A stretch of 64,000 bases of DNA from Anaerolineales bacterium. GTDB taxonomy: Bacteria > Chloroflexota > Anaerolineae > Aggregatilineales > UBA2796. The DNA lies in assembly GCA_015075625.1 (NCBI GenBank), contig JABTTZ010000001.1, positions 1,860,001-1,924,000 on the forward strand. The letters are read 5' to 3'. Below, one piece after another: positions 36,819-45,755 of this stretch. Numbering within the stretch: the stretch's first letter is position 1; each line of letters opens with the position of its first letter. The notes under the pieces were generated by a model. It did no database searches. It was not told where the DNA came from and saw only the letters and a list, made by a program, of their open reading frames with translations. Position numbers and translations under genes: made by a program.

Positions 36819-37511
36819 ATGACACCATCCGACCTCATTCACGAGAATCAACCCGTGATGACCTTTCCCGAAGGGGATGCTGTGTGGGAGACAGCGCAAG
36901 GGGCGTTGATCTTGCTGCACGGGCGGGGATCAGACCCGATGGATATCTTGGGTTTGGCAGACTATATCACCGCCCCCCTCTTGGTTTACCTTGCCCCCTT
37001 TGCGGCAGGGCGGGAATGGTATCCGAATCGCTTCATCATGCCCATCGAAACGAACGAACCACACCTCACCTCTGCCTTGCGGACGGTGGGGAATATCGTT
37101 GCCAGCGTTCAGAAAAAGGGGATTCCCGCAGAACGGATTGGATTTCTCGGTTTTTCACAGGGGGCGTGCCTCGCCGCCGAGTTCGTCGCCCGTAACCCGC
37201 ACCGTTATGCCGGATTGTTCGTCCTCAGTGGCGGGCTGATTGGCGCACCGGGGACGGTGTTCAGTTACCCTGGGGCGCTGGCGGAAACTCCTGTGTTTCT
37301 TGGTTGCAGCGATAGTGACCCACACATCCCCCTATGGCGCGTCCAAGAGAGTACGGCGGCGTTCAAGGCGCTTGGCGGGGCGGTCACAGAACGCATCTAT
37401 CCCCGCATGGGGCATACGATCAATGACGATGAAATCAGCATGGTGAATCAGCTTTTGGGTGGGCTTGCCCTGCCCTCTGCACAGGGGAAGGATACCCCCA
37501 CACCACCATGA
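36819..37511 (+). CDS. Phospholipase/carboxylesterase-type alpha/beta hydrolase
   Basis: Small serine hydrolase of 230 aa of the phospholipase/carboxylesterase family. Visible: oxyanion segment LLHGRGSDPMD, nucleophile GFSQGACLA with S113, acid in GCSDSDPHIP and His in RMGHTINDDE. Lies nine bases behind the M24 gene, with AAAGGGGA ahead of its ATG, and its stop overlaps the mutS start as ATGA. Substrate unknown. Confidence 0.9.
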   Translation: MTPSDLIHENQPVMTFPEGDAVWETAQGALILLHGRGSDPMDILGLADYITAPLLVYLAPFAAGREWYPNRFIMPIETNEPHLTSALRTVGNIVASVQKKGIPAERIGFLGFSQGACLAAEFVARNPHRYAGLFVLSGGLIGAPGTVFSYPGALAETPVFLGCSDSDPHIPLWRVQESTAAFKALGGAVTERIYPRMGHTINDDEISMVNQLLGGLALPSAQGKDTPTPP

Positions 37512-40156
37512 GTGACGATCTCACGCCGATGCGCCAGCAGTATCTCGATATTAAGGGGCAGTACCCCGATAAACTGCTCCTCTTTCGCTTGGGCGACTTT
37601 TATGAGGCATTCGATGGCGATGCCGAGATCATCGCCCGCGAACTTGATCTGACGCTCACCGCCCGCCCGAACAAGAACGGCAAAATCCCTATGGCGGGTG
37701 TCCCCCATCACGCCGTAGATGGGTACATTGCCCGCTTGGTGGAAAAAGGATTTCATGTTGTTGTTGCCGACCAAATGGAGCCGCCCGGCAAAAAACTGGT
37801 GCGCCGCGAGGTGACTCGCGTGATCACCCCCGGTACGGTGGTTGCTCCAGAGATGTTGGAGCAGCGGCGGAACAACTACCTGCTTGCCCTCTACCCAGAG
37901 GCAGATACCGAGGGGAAAACATGGACGCGGGTGGGCATTGCCTACTGTGACATTACAACGGGCGAATTCGCCGCCACCCAGATCGGCGGACGTGATCCTA
38001 AAACGGGGGGCGGGCAAGAAGCAACGGTTAGTGTCCTTGAGGAACTTGCCCGTCTAGCGCCTCGCGAAGTGCTGCTCCCCAAAGTGTGGGTAGAGGCGGG
38101 CGTTTCGCTCCCCGCCGGCGCATTCCTCACCGCACAACCCGATCAGCGGTTTCTTCTCCCCTTTGCCCAAAAGACGATTCTCACCCACTTTGCCGCCCGC
38201 ACGCTGGACGGCTTTGGCTTGGGCGATAAACCCCTCGCGGTAGGGGCGGCGGGCGCGATCCTTGCCTACATTGGCGAGACGATGAAGGCAAGCCTCCCCA
38301 CGATCACGGCGCTGCGTGCCTACGATACCTCTGGTTACATGGTTTTAGATGCCAACACACGCCGCAACCTTGAACTGACCGAAACGATGCGCACCGGGAA
38401 AGTGCGCGGATCGCTCTTAGGGATTTTGGATCGCACGGCTACCCCTATGGGCGGGCGTTTGCTGCGGACATGGATTGCTCAGCCTCTCTTGGATGTGGGA
38501 CGGCTGAATGCCCGTTTGGACGCTGTGACGTGTTTGTTTGAGGAAGGTCGCCGTCGCGCCGAGGTGATCGAGGCATTGAAGCCCATCGCGGATATCGAAC
38601 GGCTGACCAGCCGCATCCTGAGCAAAATCGCCACCCCCCGCGATCTCTTGGCGTTACAGGGAAGTTTGGGATGTGTTCCAGACTTAAAGCAAGCTATTTT
38701 CGATGCGCCAGCGCTCTATAACCTCCGGGATCGCCTTGACCATGTGCCGCACGTCGCCGCACTCATTGAGGCGGCGATCAGTGAGAATCCGCCGAACGTT
38801 CTGAATGAGCGGGTGGGGGTAATCCGCCCGGGTTACAGCCCAGAACTCGATCAAATCACGGCGAACACCCGCCATGCCCGCGATTGGATTGCCGATTTGG
38901 AAGGGCAGGAACGCCAGCGGACGGGGATTAAATCGCTGAAAGTAGGATTCAACAAGGTCACGGGCTACTACATTGAGGTCAGCCACGCCAACGCCGAGCG
39001 CGTGCCGGCGGATTATATCCGCAAGCAAACCCTGACGAATGCCGAACGGTATATCACCCCCGACCTGAAGGACTACGAAACCCTTGTCTTGAACGCCGAA
39101 GAACGTATGATCGCGCTGGAGGCGGAACTTTTTCACGCCCTTTGTGCAGAGATCGCCCGCGCCGCCCCCGCCCTACTGATGACAGCGCGGGCGGTGGCGC
39201 ACCTTGACGCCTTTGCCGCCCTTGCCGAGGTTGCCGTTCGAGAAGGCTACTCTCGCCCAGAGATCACAACGGACGATGTGCTAATCATACAGGATGGGCG
39301 TCATCCCGTCGTTGAAAAACTCTTAGAAGGTGCGCCCTACATCCCCAACGATCATCATTTTGACCCCGAACAGCGCGTCCACCTGATCACGGGTCCGAAC
39401 ATGGCCGGAAAATCTACCGCTATTCGGCAGGTGGCTGTGATCACCCTTATGGCACAGGTGGGCAGTTATGTGCCGGCACGGGTGGCGCGGATCGGCATTG
39501 TGGATCGCATTTTCACCCGAATCGGGGCGCAAGATGAAATCCACGCTGGGCGCTCTACCTTCATGGTTGAAATGACGGAGACAGCGGCGCTGCTTGCCGC
39601 TGCTACATCCCGCAGCTTGCTCATTTTGGACGAAATTGGGCGCGGCACAAGCACCTATGATGGGCTGGCAATCGCCCGCGCCGTCATTGAGTTCATCCAC
39701 AACCATCCTCGGCTGAATGCTAAAACACTCTTTGCCACACACTACCATGAACTCACGGAGTTAGAGGCAATCCTCCCCCGTGTGCGCAATTACAACGTTG
39801 CCGTGCTAGAAGAAGGTGATCATGTGGTATTCTTGCACAAGCTCGTCCCCGGCGGGGCGGATCGCAGCTACGGGATTCACGTTGCACAGCTTGCCGGGAT
39901 GCCCAAAGCAGTGGTTTCGCGGGCGCGTGAGATTTTAAAGGACTTGGAATCTGGGGGGAGCGATTTCGCCTTGCCCACCCTTCACCCTTCGCCGCCGCCG
40001 CGACCAAAGGGCATCTCGCCTAATCAAATGGCGCTCATCCCCGAAACAGACCATCCCCTTGTGGCAATGGTCAAAGCGCTGCGTGTAGAGGAGATGAGTC
40101 CGCTGGAGGCAATGACGAAATTGTACGAGTTGCAACGCATGGCACGCGGCGGATAG
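37508..40156 (+). CDS. mutS: DNA mismatch repair protein MutS
   Basis: Mismatch-recognition ATPase of 882 aa that scans DNA for mispairs and starts repair with MutL. Visible: mismatch-wedge Phe-x-Glu motif as LGDFYEAF (27-34), connector and lever domains, KVGFNKVTGYYIEV, Walker A GPNMAGKST at about 629-637, and DEIGRGTSTYDG with the following ATHYHELTELE. The full MutS1 set of domains is present, including a C-terminal tail with a proline-rich linker. ATG overlaps the esterase stop. No mutL is in the window. Confidence 0.97.
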   Translation: MSDDLTPMRQQYLDIKGQYPDKLLLFRLGDFYEAFDGDAEIIARELDLTLTARPNKNGKIPMAGVPHHAVDGYIARLVEKGFHVVVADQMEPPGKKLVRREVTRVITPGTVVAPEMLEQRRNNYLLALYPEADTEGKTWTRVGIAYCDITTGEFAATQIGGRDPKTGGGQEATVSVLEELARLAPREVLLPKVWVEAGVSLPAGAFLTAQPDQRFLLPFAQKTILTHFAARTLDGFGLGDKPLAVGAAGAILAYIGETMKASLPTITALRAYDTSGYMVLDANTRRNLELTETMRTGKVRGSLLGILDRTATPMGGRLLRTWIAQPLLDVGRLNARLDAVTCLFEEGRRRAEVIEALKPIADIERLTSRILSKIATPRDLLALQGSLGCVPDLKQAIFDAPALYNLRDRLDHVPHVAALIEAAISENPPNVLNERVGVIRPGYSPELDQITANTRHARDWIADLEGQERQRTGIKSLKVGFNKVTGYYIEVSHANAERVPADYIRKQTLTNAERYITPDLKDYETLVLNAEERMIALEAELFHALCAEIARAAPALLMTARAVAHLDAFAALAEVAVREGYSRPEITTDDVLIIQDGRHPVVEKLLEGAPYIPNDHHFDPEQRVHLITGPNMAGKSTAIRQVAVITLMAQVGSYVPARVARIGIVDRIFTRIGAQDEIHAGRSTFMVEMTETAALLAAATSRSLLILDEIGRGTSTYDGLAIARAVIEFIHNHPRLNAKTLFATHYHELTELEAILPRVRNYNVAVLEEGDHVVFLHKLVPGGADRSYGIHVAQLAGMPKAVVSRAREILKDLESGGSDFALPTLHPSPPPRPKGISPNQMALIPETDHPLVAMVKALRVEEMSPLEAMTKLYELQRMARGG

Positions 40157-40166
40157 GAGCAAACAA

Positions 40167-40724
40167 ATGCGTTTTGATGATTTATTTCACGGCACATTGG
40201 TCAGGCTGGCGGCAATGCGTCCCGAAGATCGGGAGCATTTTGCCCGTTGGAGCAACGACGTAGAGTACATGCGCTTGCTTGATGATGAGCCAATGCGCCC
40301 ACGCAACCCTGATTATTTCCAGTTGCCCAGAGTGGAGGATGAGCAAAACAGTGCCTTCTTCAGCATCCGCACGATTGAGGAAGATCGACTGATTGGGTTC
40401 TGCTCGCTATTCCTCATTGAGTGGAAAAACCGCTCTTGCTTTATGGGGGTGGGGATCGGGGAGCGCGGCTATTGGGGGCAAGGCTTCGGCTCAGAGGCGG
40501 TTGATCTGCTGGTTGGGTATGCCTTTCGAGAGTTGAACTTGAACCGCGTGGGGCTGTATGTGTTTGATCACAATGTTCGGGCGCGAAGGGCATACGAGAA
40601 GGTTGGGTTCACCCAAGAGGCAACCTTACGGGAGAGCGCTTTCCGTGATGGAGAGCGTTACGATATTCACATTATGGGTATTTTGTATCGGGAGTGGGTG
40701 ACAAAGCGCCGGACAGAAGGGTAA
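40167..40724 (+). CDS. GNAT acetyltransferase (RimJ/RimL type)
   Basis: Acetyl-CoA-dependent N-acetyltransferase of 185 aa. Visible: GVGIGERGYWGQGFGSEAVDLLVGYAF holds the acetyl-CoA pyrophosphate loop (Q/RxxGxG/A as GQGFGS), then LNRVGLYVFDHNVRARRAYEKVGF, the usual end of the domain. Related enzymes acetylate ribosomal protein N-termini, spermidine or antibiotics; the target here is unknown. Ten bases behind mutS with GGAG ahead of the ATG, so probably in the same operon. Confidence 0.9.
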   Translation: MRFDDLFHGTLVRLAAMRPEDREHFARWSNDVEYMRLLDDEPMRPRNPDYFQLPRVEDEQNSAFFSIRTIEEDRLIGFCSLFLIEWKNRSCFMGVGIGERGYWGQGFGSEAVDLLVGYAFRELNLNRVGLYVFDHNVRARRAYEKVGFTQEATLRESAFRDGERYDIHIMGILYREWVTKRRTEG

Positions 40725-40777
40725 ATACAAACGAAAAACCAGCAGGCAGATGCTCCCTGAGGTGCGGGCGGGGGGCA

Positions 40778-40791
40778 CACATGTACATGTG
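40778..40791. repeat. Perfect 14-bp palindrome
   Basis: CACATGTACATGTG, flanked by further imperfect symmetry (GGGGCA on the left, GTGCGCC on the right). It sits 54 bp behind the GNAT gene and could be a transcription-end hairpin. Confidence 0.5.
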
Positions 40792-40864
40792 GGTGCGCCA
40801 GAAGGGAAAAATGCGTCTTCCTCTGTTTTCAGCCCCGTGCTAAAGCTCTTTAACAAATTAGTCA

Positions 40865-41007
40865 CTCACCTTACGCAGTTGGGGTTGTTCACCCCGTATT
40901 CGTCGAAAGGGGCAGTTTGAGGGGGCTTCCCCCTCAAAAAGTGCCTTCCCCCTCTCCCGCCACGCGGAAGAGGGGGTGAGGGGGTGAGGGTCTGTGCGTA
41001 AGGTGAG
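40865..41007. mobile_element. 143-bp MITE-like element, copy 2
   Basis: Perfect 13-bp terminal inverted repeats CTCACCTTACGCA and TGCGTAAGGTGAG, with the same internal hairpins as the copy at 35398. No clear target duplication is seen here. It has no open frame of its own. Confidence 0.75.
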
Positions 41008-41025
41008 TTACAATGTCAACAGAAC

Positions 41026-41994
41026 CTAGTTGATGACGCGGGCAACAAGGTTCAAAACGATTCGCATGTCGTCATCCACCGTGACAAACCCCGCCATGTT
41101 CGGCGCATCAAACTTCCAATCGCTCATTTTCACATCACTCACCGCCCGCACCACCAGTACATCGCCCGTTAGAGCGGCTGTCGCCTCAAAGGTGGTTGGC
41201 ACAGCCACCTCGCGGATGGTCAACTCCCCGGTGAGGGTGAAGCTCAGCGTCTCCCCATCGATATAGGGGCGTGTTGGCAAGCCTTCAGCCTCAATATTGG
41301 CAAAGGTGGCGATTGGGTAGCGGTTTGTCTCTAACCAGCGGCTTTGGATTGCCGCATCGCGCCGCCCTTCGTCGGAGCGGAATTCGCTGATGTTGATCAC
41401 GATGTCGCCAACCAAGCTGTTCGCCACATTGCCGCGATCAATCTCGATCTCCCCACCAATGGAACGGGTAATGCCCACCGCCACGCGGAACTCACCCACT
41501 CCGGCGAAGACCTCTCCCACTTGGTAGCACGCCTCCGATTCCGACCCAACAATCGCCAGCCGAATCAAATCTGGGGCGGCGGGCGTTCCAGCAGCCTCTA
41601 CCGTAGCGGCAGCCGTTGCCTCTGCCGTCGGCTCAACGGTGGCGGGGCGCTCCCGCGCCCGAAGGCGATCTTCTGTGCAAGAGACATAAAGCGGCGCGTC
41701 TTGCTGCGGCTTGCCAAAGCGGGAAATGGGCGCTTGATAGGCGATGAGGGCGATCCCTTCAGGGTTTTCCCCGACAGGGGCATAACTATTCCCAGGGGGA
41801 GCAGCCGTCTTTGTTTGGGCTTGGGCGGTGCGGCGGGCGTCAATCGAATTGATGGCTTCCGTGGGAACGCCCGTCACTGAAGGGGCATAGTTATTCGGAA
41901 AGAGCCGATCAAAGATAAGGTAGCCAATGAGGGCGGCGGCGGCAAGGGCAAATGCCCCTATCAACACCAAGCGCGAGCGATTCTTATTCTTCAT
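41026..41994 (-). CDS. Membrane-anchored YceI family protein
   Basis: YceI-domain protein of 322 aa with an N-terminal anchor helix (about 9-27) and a low-complexity linker (about 100-145, rich in Ala, Thr and Glu). The domain is extracytoplasmic, from about 150 to the end. Visible: EFRVAVGITRSIGGEIEIDRG, FRSDEGRRDAAIQSRWLETNRYPIATF and SDWKFDAPNMAGFVTVDDDMRIVL. Members bind isoprenoid-like ligands. It differs from the short, signal-less YceI at 3113, giving one cytoplasmic and one surface copy in this window. Monocistronic. Confidence 0.88.
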   Translation of the reverse strand: MKNKNRSRLVLIGAFALAAAALIGYLIFDRLFPNNYAPSVTGVPTEAINSIDARRTAQAQTKTAAPPGNSYAPVGENPEGIALIAYQAPISRFGKPQQDAPLYVSCTEDRLRARERPATVEPTAEATAAATVEAAGTPAAPDLIRLAIVGSESEACYQVGEVFAGVGEFRVAVGITRSIGGEIEIDRGNVANSLVGDIVINISEFRSDEGRRDAAIQSRWLETNRYPIATFANIEAEGLPTRPYIDGETLSFTLTGELTIREVAVPTTFEATAALTGDVLVVRAVSDVKMSDWKFDAPNMAGFVTVDDDMRIVLNLVARVIN

Positions 41995-42150
41995 ACAGAG
42001 TATTTCCTCACCGTGATTTCATCGGTTTGATCCGAAATGGATTCGGAGACGATCATAGCAGCAGAGAAGCGGATGAGTGTCTTAATTTTGGTGAGAGTTT
42101 TTTCATCTCTCGCCTTTTCATCTCATATTCCGCCGCCGCTTGGAGCGTGC

Positions 42151-42156
42151 TATACT
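42151..42156 (+). promoter_or_regulatory. -10 box ahead of the HTH/HD/CHAD-like gene
   Basis: TATACT about 58 bp before the start at 42215, preceded by GTGC; no good -35. Its place argues for the start at 42215 and against the longer frame from 42140. Confidence 0.35.
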
Positions 42157-42214
42157 CATCTATCCTAAACGCTCGTTCATTTACGGTTCATTTTCCGTTT
42201 TTTCGGAGAGACTC

Positions 42215-43993
42215 ATGGCAAAAGGTAATCGCGGGCTGCTGCCTCCTGACGACGAACGACGCTTGCAGCAGATCGCTGAGACAGAGACGGGGACACTTCG
42301 CCAACGCGCTCAGGCGTTGCTTGCCCTTAACGATGGGCAAACCAGTGGTGATGCCGCACGACGTTCCCGCCTCAGTGTGAATCAAATCAATTATGTGCTG
42401 CGCCAATACAAACGCAAGGGACTCGATTTATTTCTGACCGAGGATGAACCCGTCGAAGGGCAATCCCCCACCACCGACCCCGAACCGCCGTCTGTTCCAG
42501 AGATCGCTGACACCGCGATCACCCTTGAGGCGCTCTGCGCCCCCTACCGCATTGACATGGCACATGCCCGCCATGTTGCCGCCTGCGCCCTTCAGATTTT
42601 TGATGCGACGGCAAACATTCACCGCCTGCCGGGAAGCCTGCGTCCTCTCCTAGAGGCAGCGGCTATTGTCCACAACATTGCTTATGAGATTGACCAGCCC
42701 AACCACCACCTGCGCGGGCGGGATATTCTGATGGCGCAGCCCATTCAGGGCTTTAGCGATGATGAGCGGCGTATCCTTGCCTGCACAACCTCCTTCCACC
42801 GCAAAAAGGTGCGCCCAGAGGCAGAACCTGTCTACGTGGAACTCCCCCCCGATCTGCGACGGGATGCCCTTGGCTTGGCGGCGATTTTGCGCGTGGGCGA
42901 TGGCTTCGATCACTCCATGACCCAAACGGTCACGATCAGCGAGATCGCCGTCACCGCTGATGAGGTCACCATTGAGTTAGAGGGGCTTAACGCCGCCGAA
43001 AACGCCGAACAATCGATGAAAAAAGCAGACCTTTGGGCGCGTACCTTCAATGTCCCTGTGCGCATCAGCGCAGCACAACCCGCCCCACTCAGCGGCGAGG
43101 AACGGGCTATCTTCCGCCTGCCAGCACTTTTCCCAGAGGTGCAAAGCACGATGAGCCTCGAACGCGCCGGACGTGCCTTCGCCCTCCATTCTGTCAACCG
43201 TGTTGAGGCACTTTTGCGCCGCGTTGTCGCCGGAGAACTCAGCCTACTCCCTTCACTGGATCGGGAGGTCAGCCGCTTGGGGACGGCGCTTGAACTCGCC
43301 CACCTTGAGGGCAACCTGAGCAGCAATGATTTGCTGTGGTTGGCGGAATCCGTCGGACGCGCTCACATTCTCGCGGTCTTAGCCGCACGCGGCGGCGCTC
43401 TTGCCGATGATTTAAACGATGAAAAACTCTTGACAAAAGCGAACGCTTGGGATGTTGAGGCGCACAAAACCGTGCAAGGTCTGGACAGCGCTCGCTTTGC
43501 GACGACTGCCCGCGCCCTACGCGAGACGATCCAAAGCGCGAACCAGCAGCAAGAAACCAGCCATGTTGCCTATTACGTGGCGGCGATGCTCTGGGAGCGC
43601 TTGGCGGAACTGCGGCAGACGATGGAACACGGCGAGAGCGTTCACGATGCAGTGGCAAAAACACGCCGCTTGCAAGATCACCTCGTCGCCTTTCGTGATC
43701 TGCTCGGTGCGGAATCGGGGCAAGCGTTGGATATGCTGACGCCCCTCGAAAATTACCTCAACGAAATCCTGATTACCCAAGCGGTCATGGTTGCCGTGGA
43801 GCAAGATTCGGCAAAACCCCGCCGAGGACGCAAGCCGACCACCCCTCGCCCGCCGGATACAAGCATCGAAACCATGCGCAGCGCCCAAACCGCCCGCTTA
43901 AGCGCCCTTGCCGATGCGCTTCCGGCGGTCTGGACCAGCGTGAACAGCCTGATCTTTCGGCGCATTTTGGCGCTGGCGGTGGCAAACCCATAA
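42215..43993 (+). CDS. Three-domain HTH / degenerate-HD / CHAD-like protein
   Basis: Protein of 592 aa with an unusual layout. Residues about 10-75 look like a helix-turn-helix (GDAARRSRLSVNQINYVLRQYKRKG). Residues about 105-285 resemble the C-terminal HD domain of Ppx/GppA exopolyphosphatases (ARHVAACALQIFD, LLEAAAIVHNIAYEIDQPNHHLRGRDIL, ALGLAAILRVGDGFD). The key HD pair reads H153-N154, so one metal ligand is altered. Residues about 320-560 are helical and CHAD-like (HSVNRVEALLRRVV, VHDAVAKTRRLQDHLVAFRDLLG), a domain that binds polyphosphate. A polyphosphate-linked regulator is a reasonable inference, not shown. ATG has GGAGAG four bases upstream. Confidence 0.75.
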   Translation: MAKGNRGLLPPDDERRLQQIAETETGTLRQRAQALLALNDGQTSGDAARRSRLSVNQINYVLRQYKRKGLDLFLTEDEPVEGQSPTTDPEPPSVPEIADTAITLEALCAPYRIDMAHARHVAACALQIFDATANIHRLPGSLRPLLEAAAIVHNIAYEIDQPNHHLRGRDILMAQPIQGFSDDERRILACTTSFHRKKVRPEAEPVYVELPPDLRRDALGLAAILRVGDGFDHSMTQTVTISEIAVTADEVTIELEGLNAAENAEQSMKKADLWARTFNVPVRISAAQPAPLSGEERAIFRLPALFPEVQSTMSLERAGRAFALHSVNRVEALLRRVVAGELSLLPSLDREVSRLGTALELAHLEGNLSSNDLLWLAESVGRAHILAVLAARGGALADDLNDEKLLTKANAWDVEAHKTVQGLDSARFATTARALRETIQSANQQQETSHVAYYVAAMLWERLAELRQTMEHGESVHDAVAKTRRLQDHLVAFRDLLGAESGQALDMLTPLENYLNEILITQAVMVAVEQDSAKPRRGRKPTTPRPPDTSIETMRSAQTARLSALADALPAVWTSVNSLIFRRILALAVANP

Positions 43994-44003
43994 AACGTCC
44001 TAT

Positions 44004-44035
44004 CCCCCTTCCTTTTACCCTAAATAGGAAGGGGG
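44004..44035 (+). terminator. Hairpin behind the HTH/HD/CHAD-like gene
   Basis: CCCCCTTCCT, twelve-base loop, AGGAAGGGGG: a perfect 10-bp stem ten bases behind the stop, followed by GT-rich sequence and not by a T-run. Related pyrimidine/purine hairpins occur at 3840, 29505 and 52293. Confidence 0.4.
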
Positions 44036-44053
44036 TGGGGGTTTAAGGTCATC

Positions 44054-45607
44054 ATGAAACGCGCAGCAGACTCGACACTGACCCTTCTTTGTCTTATTCT
44101 CGCCATCCTCGGTATGGCGCTTTACACCCTCAGCGCGGCGCGGACGGGTGGCGTTGGCTTCCCCCTTGACGATTCATGGATTCACCAAACCTATGCTCGT
44201 CACCTTGCCCAAACCGGCACATGGGCATTCACGCCGGGCATTCCTAGTGCTGGCTCAACCTCCCCCCTCTATACCGTCCTCTTGAGCCTCGGTTACCGTC
44301 TGAACGTCCCTTACTTTCTCTGGGCAATGGCGCTTGGCGCGGCTGCACTGACGCTTGGCGCGGTGGTCGGCGGACGTATGGCGCGGCGACTCTTTCCTGA
44401 GTTGCCTGCCGTCAGCCTATGGACGGGCGCGGCGCTGGCGCTGGGTTGGCATCTCGTTTGGGCGGCGGCATCCAGCATGGAGACGATGCTCTTTGCCGCC
44501 CTCGCCCTCCTCGTAATCGCCCTCGCCCTGAGCCAAACCGACCCCGCCGCCGAACGCCAGCGCTTCCTTGCCGGATTTCTCTTTGGCGTCATTGGCGCGG
44601 CGTGTGTGGCAACCCGTCCAGAGGGGTTGGTCTGCGTTGGGCTTTCTGGTTTGGCAATGCTGATCGCCCGCCCCCAACGGACGTTGAGGGAACTCGGCTT
44701 TTGGCTGGTGGGGGGGGCGCTTGGTGGGCTGATCGGTTTGGCGCCCTATTTTGCCCTGAATCTCAGCCTGACCGGATCACCCTTTCCCAACACGTTGGAT
44801 GCCAAACTGGTGGGGAACGCGCCACTGCTTCAGCTTGGTTTTTTCCGCAACCTTGCGGCGATGATTGAACCCCTGACGGCGGGCGGGCAGTTTTTGCTGA
44901 TTCCCGGTCTGTTGTGGGCGTGTGCGGTGCTTGCCCGCCGCCTGACGCCGCGCCGCGTCGCGCTTCATGCCTTGCCGTTGGTTTGGTCAGCGGCGCTCAT
45001 TTTGCTCTATGTGGTGCGGATGCCCGCTCCCTTTCATCACGGGCGCTATGTGATTCCTGCCCTGCCGCCGATTTTTGTCTTGGGCATTGGGGGGACATTC
45101 CTCTTGATGCGGTGGGCGTCGGCGCGGCGGCGATCTTTGCCCGTGCGGGTGGTGGGGCGTGTGTTGGGCATTGGTGCAGCGGCGCTGATTGTCGTCTTTT
45201 GGGGCGTCGGGGCAAGTGTCTATGGGGTAGATGTGTGGCGCATCAACTCGGATATGGTCGTCGCCGCGCAGTGGGTTCAGGCGAACGTCCCCCCCGATCA
45301 CTTATTAGCAGTGAATGATATAGGGGCGATTGGCTTTTTCGCCAACAGCGTCGAAGCGCCGCGCCCCATCCTTGATCTGGCTGGCTTGGTCAGCCCGGAA
45401 GTGATTCCCCTCTTGCGCAACCCCGAAGGGCTGACGGCGCTGATGCGGGCGCGGGGCGTTCGTTATGTGATGCTGCTGCCCACCCAATGGCTCGATTTCT
45501 GGAACGGCAACCCCGCCCCCTATGAGGGCGATTTCTGCCTGCGTTTTGACGCCAAAGGCGGCATGGGCGGGATGCGCCTCTATGAATACCGCCCCGGCGG
45601 GTGTTAG
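44054..45607 (+). CDS. GT39/GT87-like polytopic membrane glycosyltransferase
   Basis: Membrane protein of 517 aa with about eleven hydrophobic helices, GT-C fold. After the first helix comes FPLDDSWIHQTYARHLA, whose acidic pair is the expected catalytic loop, and then WAFTPGIPSAGSTSPLYTVLL, typical of bacterial homologues. The extracytoplasmic C-terminal domain contains VPPDHLLAVNDIGAIGFFAN and PILDLAGLVSPEVIPLL. Likely transfers a sugar from a polyprenyl-phosphate donor to a surface glycan or protein. A related-fold gene follows after about 150 bp. Confidence 0.82.
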   Translation: MKRAADSTLTLLCLILAILGMALYTLSAARTGGVGFPLDDSWIHQTYARHLAQTGTWAFTPGIPSAGSTSPLYTVLLSLGYRLNVPYFLWAMALGAAALTLGAVVGGRMARRLFPELPAVSLWTGAALALGWHLVWAAASSMETMLFAALALLVIALALSQTDPAAERQRFLAGFLFGVIGAACVATRPEGLVCVGLSGLAMLIARPQRTLRELGFWLVGGALGGLIGLAPYFALNLSLTGSPFPNTLDAKLVGNAPLLQLGFFRNLAAMIEPLTAGGQFLLIPGLLWACAVLARRLTPRRVALHALPLVWSAALILLYVVRMPAPFHHGRYVIPALPPIFVLGIGGTFLLMRWASARRRSLPVRVVGRVLGIGAAALIVVFWGVGASVYGVDVWRINSDMVVAAQWVQANVPPDHLLAVNDIGAIGFFANSVEAPRPILDLAGLVSPEVIPLLRNPEGLTALMRARGVRYVMLLPTQWLDFWNGNPAPYEGDFCLRFDAKGGMGGMRLYEYRPGGC

Positions 45608-45755
45608 CGGCGATTTTTTAACCCGAGTCGTAACGAGGTTGCTTCCCTTCGTGCAAGGCAGCGCAGATGAAAGCTGCCTCTCTGCACCCCCTCCACTACC
45701 CCCACGAGTACCAACCGCCCTATAATGAACCACCAAACGATCCCATAGGAGACAC

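Larger units (their letters stand above)
40725..41025. other. Intergenic stretch with palindrome and MITE-like element
   Basis: Between convergent GNAT and YceI genes. It contains the 14-bp palindrome at 40778-40791 and the second 144-bp element. No gene seen. Confidence 0.6.
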
